Positions 1-5,389 of a stretch of DNA of 5,389 nucleotides are shown piece by piece. Every line of letters starts with the position of its first letter. Within the stretch, counting starts at the first letter, position 1. Under the pieces are notes generated by a model that made no database searches, was not told the DNA's origin, and saw nothing but the letters and a program-made list of their open reading frames with translations. The stretch comes from Alphaproteobacteria bacterium (GTDB lineage: Bacteria; Pseudomonadota; Alphaproteobacteria; RF32; CAG-239), in contig JAGCTK010000204.1 in the NCBI GenBank assembly GCA_017963715.1, positions 1-5,389 of the forward strand, in the 5' to 3' direction. A program made the position numbers and the translations under genes.

Positions 1-18
1 ACATTACAATATTCCTTT
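1..18 (-). promoter_or_regulatory. Ribosome binding site and start codon of a probable next gene, cut off at the left edge
   Basis: On the minus strand AAAGGA (13-18) stands 8 bases before an ATG (bases 4-2). Only the first codon and one more base are inside the window, so coding cannot be tested. The placement at the end of a gene-free stretch, after a possible promoter, makes a true start plausible. In VirB-type operons virB9 usually follows virB8, so virB9 is a natural candidate, but nothing here shows it. Confidence 0.35.
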
Positions 19-30
19 ATGTCATGACAT
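19..30. repeat. 12-base perfect palindrome ATGTCATGACAT next to the left-edge ribosome binding site
   Basis: This perfect inverted repeat directly adjoins the AAAGGA site (13-18) and overlaps a second short palindrome, GACATGTC (26-33). A protein or dimerising RNA contact here could affect translation or transcription of the left-edge gene. The function is inferred from position only. Confidence 0.4.
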
Positions 31-44
31 GTCTATGCTATTCT

Positions 45-58
45 TTTTTGATCAAAAA
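45..58. repeat. 14-base perfect palindrome TTTTTGATCAAAAA
   Basis: This perfect inverted repeat is centred on TGATCA. It lies just downstream of the predicted transcription start of the left-edge gene. It could be an operator. Shifted by one base it can also form a weak 6-pair stem (43-59) with a 5-base loop, too AU-rich to be a convincing terminator. Confidence 0.4.
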
Positions 59-71
59 GTCTAACACGATT

Positions 72-100
72 ATCATCAAATCCCCAACTTATCACGTCAA
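72..100 (-). promoter_or_regulatory. Possible sigma70-like promoter for a gene beyond the left edge
   Basis: On the minus strand TTGACG (95-100) matches the -35 consensus at five of six bases. After a 17-base spacer, GATGAT (72-77) matches the -10 consensus at four of six. Transcription would start near base 65, leaving a leader of about 60 bases before the ATG at base 4. The -10 is weak and the region is AT-rich, so chance similarity is possible. Confidence 0.35.
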
Positions 101-138
101 AGAGATTCGACTTTTGATGTTATCATAATCTGAAAAGA

Positions 139-152
139 TTAACATATGTTAA
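139..152. repeat. 14-base perfect palindrome TTAACATATGTTAA
   Basis: This inverted repeat without a spacer is centred on CATATG. It lies about 40 bases upstream of the possible -35 element, a common place for an activator or repressor operator. With no loop it is a poor RNA hairpin, so a protein-binding site is the better reading. The regulator is unknown. Confidence 0.45.
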
Positions 153-214
153 AGAAAGTTTTTGAAATTCTCGGATTTCGTATCAAGCCGCTTCCAAGAT
201 TCCAAAAACACAAT

Positions 215-964
215 TTACAAAATTTCGACTTCCGTTTGCGAATAACGCAACACTGTAAACCCGAGCGGATTCATCAACCTTTTGGCCATAAACATACGCG
301 CCGGAATAAATGCGGCCGTTAATGATGCCGTCCAATAATGCGTTTTAAGCACCATCAAATTAGAACTTCCGTTTTCACTGTTGTATGAAACTTCATTGAC
401 CTTAAAATCCACTTTCCAGACCGGACTGTTTTCGCCGCCCACTTTTCCGAGTGAAATAATTTCGACATCTCTAACAACATTGGTGGCCAACAATGTCGAA
501 AGTTTGCCGACCTCAGCCTGATTAAAGTCAATATACACCTGCGGCGCCGACAAATAGTTCACCACACCGCCGGCAAACCATCTGGCCTGCATTTCGCGTT
601 CGTCATTGATCACCGAATTGCGCAAAATGATATATTGTTTGATAAATGTCTCCATAATTTGCTTTTTAGAGGGCATATCCTGCTCGATGGCCTCATATCT
701 GACCATCATATCCGAACTGTCCTGACTGATAATCAAAAACGGCTTGACGGTCACTTGCGGTGCCATTTTAAAAAGCACCAGCGATGCACTCAAGAAAAAC
801 GCAAAGCATACCATACAAAGCAATACCGTCAGGCGAAGAAGCCATTGATAATACATTTCTTTCAAACTTTTACGCTCTTTAGCCGGCGCTTCGATGTACG
901 CGGGTGTTTGTTTTTGTGCACTTTCAATTGCCAATGTTTGCTGATTATTTTCCAACTCAGTCAT
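215..964 (-). CDS. virB8: VirB8-family type IV secretion system inner-membrane/periplasmic scaffold protein
   Basis: The protein has 249 residues, typical for VirB8. Residues 1-40 are a polar cytoplasmic tail, about 41-65 form a single hydrophobic membrane helix, and 67-249 form the periplasmic domain. That domain has family-like features: an FIKQYIILRNSV helix (107-118) after the membrane-proximal strand, a WKVDFKVNEVSY strand (183-194), a YWTASL strand (210-215), and near the C-terminus the NPLGF motif (232-236) followed by V-x-x-Y. In known systems VirB8 forms an NTF2-like dimer or oligomer. It contacts VirB9, VirB10 and VirB6 and nucleates assembly of the channel across the envelope. The ATG at 964 has a good ribosome binding site (GAAGGT, 971-976) just after the preceding stop. 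The RP4 name for this family is TrbF; the sequence alone does not separate effector export from conjugation. Unusually, no gene follows immediately: about 210 noncoding bases come next. Confidence 0.88.
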   Translation of the reverse strand: MTELENNQQTLAIESAQKQTPAYIEAPAKERKSLKEMYYQWLLRLTVLLCMVCFAFFLSASLVLFKMAPQVTVKPFLIISQDSSDMMVRYEAIEQDMPSKKQIMETFIKQYIILRNSVINDEREMQARWFAGGVVNYLSAPQVYIDFNQAEVGKLSTLLATNVVRDVEIISLGKVGGENSPVWKVDFKVNEVSYNSENGSSNLMVLKTHYWTASLTAAFIPARMFMAKRLMNPLGFTVLRYSQTEVEIL

Positions 965-970
965 ATGTTT

Positions 971-976
971 ACCTTC
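971..976 (-). promoter_or_regulatory. Ribosome binding site of virB8
   Basis: GAAGGT on the minus strand directly abuts the TAA of the large gene (977-979) and lies 6 bases before the ATG of virB8. Terminating ribosomes of the upstream gene would cover it, which is compatible with translational coupling. Confidence 0.65.
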
Positions 977-3900
977 TTAGAAATACCTTGCCAAAAACGG
1001 TACTTCAAACTCATTTAATTGTTTTTCAAATTCGCTTTGTGCATCTTCGCCGTATGTATCCACCACTTGGCTGTCCACCTGTTTTTGTTTGATCTGCTCA
1101 TTAAGCGCGGCGTCCGGCTCCGTATTATCCGAAAGTAAAACCCATTCTTCCTTATCCATTTCCATAACCTGACGCATACGGTCAACTTTGTCTTTGCGTT
1201 CCTGCACACCTTCGGTGAGTGTCGTCGGCAAAGTATTTTCAACCTTGACAGCCTGTGCTATAAAGTTGTTTTTGCCGTTCTTTAAGCACTTAGCAACCGT
1301 TTGATATGTTTGTTCATCGGCAATAAATTCCGTCGATGCAACTTCGGTTTGGGCACGAACATCACTGATATATCCCGTCGGTTTTAAGCTGTAGTGGCAG
1401 TCGGCCTCTTTGAGCACCTCTTCGATTTGCTGACGAGATTCATCTATCTGCACTTCCAGTTGATACATTTTTGCCTGATAGGCTTTTTCCACATCCACAA
1501 ACTTCAGATAATCGCCGAATTGGTTACGCGCCATCAAACGATTGGTATACTCTTTGACTTCATCTTCATCCAATTCTCTATCCGGATCAAAATATGAGAC
1601 AAGTTTGACAATATCATCCGAAAACCTCAAGCCGTCATCATATGTCAAAAACAGTGACAATTCACCCACCGGAACCTGAGCCGGTTTTTCACCTTTAGCC
1701 TTAAAGAAAGCATCTCTTAATCTTTGATTTCTTTCTAAGGCAGCCTGCAACAACATCGGCGGCACGTTTGGCTGTTCACCCGTCAAAATTTCCGAAATAT
1801 CCACATCACGTTCCACAAAACCGTTCGGCGCCAAAATTTGTTTCCAAATGGTCGGCAAATTCTTTTCCATCCCTTTCAAAAATTCATAACGTGTGGTTTT
1901 GGGTGTCCCTTTTCTCTGGGCAATTTTTGCAATCTGATCATAGTCACCCCTGTCAAAATGCAGAATTTCTCTGATTGGGGCGGAACGCTCAGCCGCAATG
2001 CGTCTGGGCGCCGTAAAATCACGTCCTTTCGGTGTCAGACCGACAAAATATACCTTATCTTCTTTGTCACAACCCAAATTTTCACAATTGCCGTTAAAGG
2101 CCGCTTGTGAAATCAAATCAGCCGCTACTGTGATAAATCCGGCGTTGCCGATTACCAAATTCGAGACAGATTTACTCAACGTCGGGATACCGGCCTGATT
2201 AATTTCGCTCAGCATATCCTGATGAATTCTTAACATGTTGTTATAAGCATTCGGGTTGTATTTTTCTTCCCCTAAATCAATAATTCTGTCATAAGCCCTT
2301 TCAACGGCACTTTGCGCTGCCTCTTTATAAGCCGAGAACATATCAACCGCCATACCGTAAATGTTGTCAACAATCGCGTCGCCGGCTTGTTCCAAAACTT
2401 TCACTTCGGCTGATACGCTGGCGTTGCGTTTTTGTTGTTCTTCATGCAAATCGGCAAAATATTTTGCTTCAACCAACATTGCCTGCTCCAAATATGCTTT
2501 TTGACGTTCCTCAATCTTTTTATCAAATTCCTGTGCACTCTTGTTTAAGGCATCCATATCAGCTTGCCCGCCATCCATATTTGATGTCATACTGTCAAGT
2601 TCTCTTTGTGCTTCGGCAATAATGGCTTCCTGCTCTTTTTTAGCGGCTTCAGCCTCACTTTTGGCACTTTCATTTTTCTTTTTGATGGCTGTTTGAATAG
2701 CATCATTTTGCGTATTGATGTTATTTTGTGCTTCTTCAATTTTGTTTTTCAAGTCGTTATAATGTTTTTTATGCGTATTGAGTGGTGCTTTGAGTTCCTC
2801 AATGCGGGCATAAACTTCTTCTTTTTCGGCTTTCAAATCGGCAATATCATTATCCCGACTTTCAATCAAGCGTTGCGTCTCGGCATCAAATTTTGTTTTG
2901 AGTTCACCAACTACATTCGTATCCGGATTTTGCTTCAAATCATCCATAAAACCTTTCAAATCTCTCGCAATCGTGATGTTCATCGATTTTTTTGCTTTTT
3001 TAAGTTTGTTTTCTAAAGACTTTCTGTAAGCTTTCACTTTTTCGGCCTTTTGCGTATCGGTTGATGGAATCTTGGCTGCATATGCTTGAACGGCATTTTC
3101 ATCAATGGTCATTGCCTCACTGATTTGAGATGCAATATTAAAAATGACCGGCTGAATGGCGCGTTTATTAAAATACAGAGCCATATTGCGATACTTTTCG
3201 CGCAAATATTGGTCATAAAATTTCTTTTCATCCGACCAAATGGGATAAGGCATTTTGGCTTTTACTTCAGTATTTGCGCCAATCAAGCGCGCACGCTCGG
3301 CACCTGCCTGCCAACGTATCAATTCTTGTATACGTGTGGCTTCCGCAGCAAAATCTTTAGCCGATTCATCCGCCGGTTGTTCACTGGTACCCAAAATTTT
3401 AGCTCTACTACCCTCAGGATCTTCTCTTTGCGAGGCCAAATCAAGCGATGTATTGCTATCAGGCGTCACAGATTCAAGCGAGCCTTCAATCGCTGACGTC
3501 ATAACATCTGTATTATTCTCAAGTTGAGCCAAGGTATAGACCGAAATCATTTCTTTAGACCAACCGCGTTTTTTGGTATAGGCTTCCACACCAAACATTT
3601 GATCGGGACAAACAATCATCTCCGTATTATAGGTCACCAATTCGTCCTGCGATTTACATCCCGTCAACAAAGGACATTGTTTACCGAGGTGAACCGTTTG
3701 CAATCTGCACCCCTTTCCAAACCATATATCTGCCGGTGAATCATAATAAGTACCAAGATATGTCACGGCATTTTTTTCGGCTTGGATAAGGTTTCCAATG
3801 GCTTTATCATGCAAGCGACGCATTTTTTCATATTCGATAAACGGCCCTCTCAAATCGGACAACTGTTGCTTTAAGTTGTGCATTTTTTGTGCCGTGCTGA

Positions 3901-4861
3901 GCAAACGATACACTTCGTCCAACGTTGTCATCGCTTTTAACTGATCTTCCTTAAAAGCCGCTGTTTGTTTGCGTTTCGGCGCCTGCACCAGACTGAATTT
4001 TGAGCGTGCCGATTGCTGCGCAAAACCCATCTTCTCCGTGCTTTCATAATGCCCGCGATAATTAAAGGAATGTTTCTCGCTATCCGAAACACGATCGGCC
4101 TCTTCTTCATTAAACGGCTTGATGCCGTCCTGCAAAACCATGGCCGCCGATGCCTGCGCATTTAAGGCCATCAGTTCTTCATACACTCTTAAATAAGAAT
4201 CAAGCGTTTTCTTGAGTTTATAACTGTTGACATAATTGCCCAGTTCTTCATCGGCCGGTGATGCTTCACAATTGCCGCTCGTTGATTGTCCCAAAATATA
4301 GCACGAAGACAAATCATTCAGTTCTTCCTGAAGCGCCGGTAATGTGTCATCTTCGATATAGCGCGCCGCCACATCGATTTCAAGCATATTGTCATTGGCA
4401 AACTCCACCTGCTTTTTAAGGTATTGTTGCTTCACAAGCGGACGATATTCCGCCGCATAAGCATTGAGTAAATCCATCGGATATGTCAAAAACAACTCTT
4501 CAAATTTTTCCATCACCGCTTCTTCGTCTGTCATATCAATGCCGGAAGTCTTGATTTCTTTCATCGCGGGATTGACGGCATCCCCTTTGCCTTTTTTCTT
4601 TAAGGCTCCTTTATCGCCCGTTAGTTTGGCAAATAAACCGCTTGACTTGAGTTTATTTAAAAGTTCGGCTTTTTTGGCCTGAAAATCACTGTAAACGGTT
4701 TTGACTTTTTCAATCACCGTTTTGCCGGCACCAATAGCATCCTGCGGCAAATCAACTGTCGGAGACACCGGACCTGGCGGAAGCGGTACAAAAAACGCGT
4801 TTGTATTCGTCGTGTATAAAAAAATGATAACGCTCAAGCAAGCCAATATTTTCTTTTTCAT
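977..4861 (-). CDS. Very large exported coiled-coil protein upstream of virB8, function unknown
   Basis: The protein has about 1294 residues. ATG at 4861 is preferred over GTG at 4864 because the AGGAGG site (4867-4872) is 5 bases from ATG and only 2 from GTG. Residues 1-22 form a classical Sec signal peptide: MKKK, a hydrophobic core, then TNA before Phe-Phe. The mature N-terminus is Pro-rich, with Lys/Gly-rich low complexity near 85-95. Helical, charged sequence follows, then a cysteine-rich patch (Cys 385, 396, 402, 418), a long coiled coil (about 604-829), a weakly hydrophobic stretch near 898-923, a CX4C pair (926/931), and a C-terminal domain with Cys 1155 and 1192. The only other mature cysteines are 187 and 198. 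Export, even cysteine number and grouping suggest a disulfide-bonded periplasmic or surface protein. VirB6 proteins can be large but carry several membrane helices, which are absent here. Its place just before virB8 suggests a structural part or substrate of the secretion system; that is inference. I do not recognise the family. Confidence 0.93.
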   Translation of the reverse strand: MKKKILACLSVIIFLYTTNTNAFFVPLPPGPVSPTVDLPQDAIGAGKTVIEKVKTVYSDFQAKKAELLNKLKSSGLFAKLTGDKGALKKKGKGDAVNPAMKEIKTSGIDMTDEEAVMEKFEELFLTYPMDLLNAYAAEYRPLVKQQYLKKQVEFANDNMLEIDVAARYIEDDTLPALQEELNDLSSCYILGQSTSGNCEASPADEELGNYVNSYKLKKTLDSYLRVYEELMALNAQASAAMVLQDGIKPFNEEEADRVSDSEKHSFNYRGHYESTEKMGFAQQSARSKFSLVQAPKRKQTAAFKEDQLKAMTTLDEVYRLLSTAQKMHNLKQQLSDLRGPFIEYEKMRRLHDKAIGNLIQAEKNAVTYLGTYYDSPADIWFGKGCRLQTVHLGKQCPLLTGCKSQDELVTYNTEMIVCPDQMFGVEAYTKKRGWSKEMISVYTLAQLENNTDVMTSAIEGSLESVTPDSNTSLDLASQREDPEGSRAKILGTSEQPADESAKDFAAEATRIQELIRWQAGAERARLIGANTEVKAKMPYPIWSDEKKFYDQYLREKYRNMALYFNKRAIQPVIFNIASQISEAMTIDENAVQAYAAKIPSTDTQKAEKVKAYRKSLENKLKKAKKSMNITIARDLKGFMDDLKQNPDTNVVGELKTKFDAETQRLIESRDNDIADLKAEKEEVYARIEELKAPLNTHKKHYNDLKNKIEEAQNNINTQNDAIQTAIKKKNESAKSEAEAAKKEQEAIIAEAQRELDSMTSNMDGGQADMDALNKSAQEFDKKIEERQKAYLEQAMLVEAKYFADLHEEQQKRNASVSAEVKVLEQAGDAIVDNIYGMAVDMFSAYKEAAQSAVERAYDRIIDLGEEKYNPNAYNNMLRIHQDMLSEINQAGIPTLSKSVSNLVIGNAGFITVAADLISQAAFNGNCENLGCDKEDKVYFVGLTPKGRDFTAPRRIAAERSAPIREILHFDRGDYDQIAKIAQRKGTPKTTRYEFLKGMEKNLPTIWKQILAPNGFVERDVDISEILTGEQPNVPPMLLQAALERNQRLRDAFFKAKGEKPAQVPVGELSLFLTYDDGLRFSDDIVKLVSYFDPDRELDEDEVKEYTNRLMARNQFGDYLKFVDVEKAYQAKMYQLEVQIDESRQQIEEVLKEADCHYSLKPTGYISDVRAQTEVASTEFIADEQTYQTVAKCLKNGKNNFIAQAVKVENTLPTTLTEGVQERKDKVDRMRQVMEMDKEEWVLLSDNTEPDAALNEQIKQKQVDSQVVDTYGEDAQSEFEKQLNEFEVPFLARYF
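2375..3052 (-). other. Long coiled-coil region of the large exported protein
   Basis: This encodes roughly residues 604-829. The stretch is dominated by Lys, Glu, Gln, Ala and Asp with periodic Leu/Ile/Ala, few prolines and no cysteine. A short Gly/Asp/Met-containing break (around residues 758-770, SNMDGGQADM) could be a hinge that lets the two halves fold back as an antiparallel hairpin. If continuous, a helix of this length would span roughly 30 nm; folded back, about half of that. The boundaries are judged by eye. Confidence 0.7.
3608..3709 (-). other. Four-cysteine patch in the large exported protein
   Basis: This encodes residues 385-418, with cysteines at 385, 396, 402 and 418 (spacing C-X10-C-X5-C-X15-C), flanked by Trp, Gly and Tyr residues. 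It is the least helical-looking part of the N-terminal half and probably a small disulfide-stabilised fold. A metal site is possible but less likely for a protein exported unfolded through Sec. Confidence 0.5.
4796..4861 (-). other. Sec signal peptide of the large coiled-coil protein
   Basis: This encodes residues 1-22 when ATG at 4861 is used. There is a basic n-region (MKKK), a hydrophobic core (ILACLSVIIFLY) and a polar c-region ending Thr-Asn-Ala. This fits a signal peptidase I site (Thr at -3, Ala at -1), with Phe-Phe-Val-Pro starting the mature protein. The cysteine in the core is too early, and is followed by the rest of the hydrophobic core, so it is not a lipobox; the protein is not predicted to be a lipoprotein. 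Confidence 0.8.
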
Positions 4862-4866
4862 CACAC

Positions 4867-4872
4867 CCTCCT
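4867..4872 (-). promoter_or_regulatory. Ribosome binding site AGGAGG deciding the start of the large gene
   Basis: A perfect AGGAGG on the minus strand begins one base after the TAA of the upstream gene (4874-4876). It is 5 bases from ATG (4861) and 2 from GTG (4864), so ATG is the likelier start. Its strength suggests this very long gene is well translated. Confidence 0.8.
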
Positions 4873-4873
4873 C

Positions 4874-5389
4874 TTACGAACCTTTTCCTTTGTCAATATC
4901 GTCTTTTGTTAAGCGATATTGATCCAAATTGATTTGTGCCGGATTTTTGTCCGGATTGTTTAATCTGTATCCCTGTTTGATAAGATTGCTTGACGCTTTT
5001 AGGCGCATTTTTGCAACATCAAGGGTTAAATCTTCTTGTATCAGTTGCATCGTTTTAATCACCATCTCATTGTCAAGGCTGATGGCTGTGGTTTTATAAT
5101 CCGCATTTTCCATATTATCCGATGTTTGACGCGTTTCTTCTTCAACTTTACCGGCTTTTATTCTGTAATTGATTGTTTTGACCAAGGCATTGGCAATGTT
5201 ACCCTTAAATTTCAGGCGCCGTGCCTGTGCAATGCTTTTGACAACCTCATCCGTTAAGTTTTGATCGGCCGAAACAAAACTGCTGTTAATCGTGCTGTTA
5301 AACCCGTCCTCACCACCGGTATTGCTATTTTTCTTGTGCTTCATCCAAGCCGCAACGGCACCTGTTCCGACAGCCGCCACACCCGCACC
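4874..5389 (-). CDS. Unrecognised protein of a type IV secretion operon, 5' end cut off by the window
   Basis: The reading frame is open to the window edge and gives the last 171 residues; the true start lies outside. A GTG at 5380 could be read as a start, but the frame continues upstream (Gly-Ala-Gly) inside one hydrophobic stretch, so it is probably internal. The visible part begins with a Gly/Ala/Val-rich segment of about 16 residues ending in Trp-Met. A basic KHKK cluster follows, then a Ser/Asn/Gly-rich polar linker and about 120 residues of charged, helix-prone sequence ending in GKGS. The hydrophobic piece could be a membrane anchor or the end of a signal sequence; the basic cluster after it favours a membrane segment with a cytoplasmic tail. 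No cysteines are visible. The stop lies 12 bases before the next gene, so it belongs to the same operon. The C-terminal helices loosely recall VirB5/TrbJ-type proteins, but not enough to name it. Function unknown. Confidence 0.8.
   Translation of the reverse strand, partial: GAGVAAVGTGAVAAWMKHKKNSNTGGEDGFNSTINSSFVSADQNLTDEVVKSIAQARRLKFKGNIANALVKTINYRIKAGKVEEETRQTSDNMENADYKTTAISLDNEMVIKTMQLIQEDLTLDVAKMRLKASSNLIKQGYRLNNPDKNPAQINLDQYRLTKDDIDKGKGS

Larger units (their letters stand above)
5..214. other. Noncoding region after virB8, likely regulatory
   Basis: These 210 bases have no credible open reading frame on either strand; minus-strand ATGs give only peptides of 12 to 17 residues. The region is more AT-rich than the flanking genes and holds three perfect palindromes, three copies of TTATCA (70-75, 89-94, 120-125), a possible minus-strand promoter and a ribosome binding site next to the window edge. 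No GC-rich hairpin followed by a T-run is visible after virB8. Confidence 0.6.

Noticed and set aside
43..59. AT-rich stem-loop as a bidirectional terminator
   Set aside because: The six-pair stem is almost all A-U, so it would be unstable. The symmetric palindrome is better explained as a DNA site.
164..179. Hairpin GAAAT/ATTTC after virB8 as a terminator
   Set aside because: The stem has only five AT-rich pairs, and no T-run follows in the minus-strand direction. It is too weak to call.
146..322. A 58-codon plus-strand frame beginning MLKKVFEILGF
   Set aside because: The start looks protein-like, but there is no Shine-Dalgarno, its ATG lies inside a palindrome, and the second half is antisense to virB8.
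635..1018. A 127-codon plus-strand frame overlapping virB8 and the junction
   Set aside because: It is rich in His, Cys and Phe with no domain-like pattern, and lies opposite the well-supported VirB8 reading frame.
2606..3016. A 136-codon plus-strand open frame opposite the coiled coil
   Set aside because: It is the antisense of Lys/Glu/Ala-rich codons, which yields Phe/Leu/Cys-rich nonsense. It has no ribosome binding site and lies wholly inside the 1294-residue gene.
3086..3496. A 136-codon plus-strand open frame opposite the middle of the large gene
   Set aside because: It has the composition of an antisense shadow and no ribosome binding site, and it is fully covered by a gene with a strong start and signal peptide.
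977..4861. Naming the large protein VirB6 because some alphaproteobacterial VirB6 proteins are very large
   Set aside because: VirB6/TrbL proteins carry a block of several membrane helices. Here only the signal peptide is strongly hydrophobic, and one later stretch is merely weakly so.
5378..5380. GTG as the start codon of the right-edge gene
   Set aside because: The frame stays open to the window edge within the same Gly/Ala-rich hydrophobic stretch. Starting here would cut that segment, and only nine bases upstream are visible.

Overview
The window carries three genes, all on the minus strand and read right to left. They are spaced like one operon: an incomplete gene at the right edge (4874-5389), a very long gene for an exported coiled-coil protein (977-4861), and a VirB8-family gene (215-964). 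Both junctions have exactly 12 intergenic bases. In each, the ribosome binding site begins directly after the upstream TAA, so the genes are probably co-transcribed and perhaps translationally coupled.

The only gene recognised by family is virB8, the bitopic inner-membrane and periplasmic scaffold of P-type (VirB/Trb-like) type IV secretion systems. Evidence is the cytoplasmic tail, single membrane segment, periplasmic domain of the right size and C-terminal NPLGF motif. This places the window in a type IV secretion or conjugation locus of a Gram-negative bacterium. By eye the DNA is moderately AT-rich with Lys/Glu/Asn-rich proteins. A host-associated or gut/environmental alphaproteobacterium would fit, but that is an inference; there is no rRNA or housekeeping gene to test it. 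The window cannot show whether the locus is chromosomal or on a mobile element.

The most unusual element is the roughly 1294-residue protein directly upstream of virB8. It has an N-terminal signal peptide, no convincing multi-pass membrane region (so it is not an ordinary VirB6), a predicted coiled coil of about 225 residues, and ten cysteines after the signal peptide in four local groups. It matches no canonical VirB1-VirB11 component that I recognise. It may be a lineage-specific periplasmic or surface part, or a substrate, of this secretion machine. The right-edge gene is also unrecognised: a Gly/Ala-rich hydrophobic stretch followed by a polar, mostly helical tail.

Left of virB8, about 210 bases (5-214) contain no credible gene. 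They hold three perfect palindromes, three TTATCA copies and a plausible minus-strand sigma70-like promoter. At the extreme left edge is an AAAGGA ribosome binding site eight bases before an ATG. This looks like the regulated 5' region of another minus-strand gene that starts at base 4 and continues outside the window. No strong intrinsic terminator is visible after virB8.
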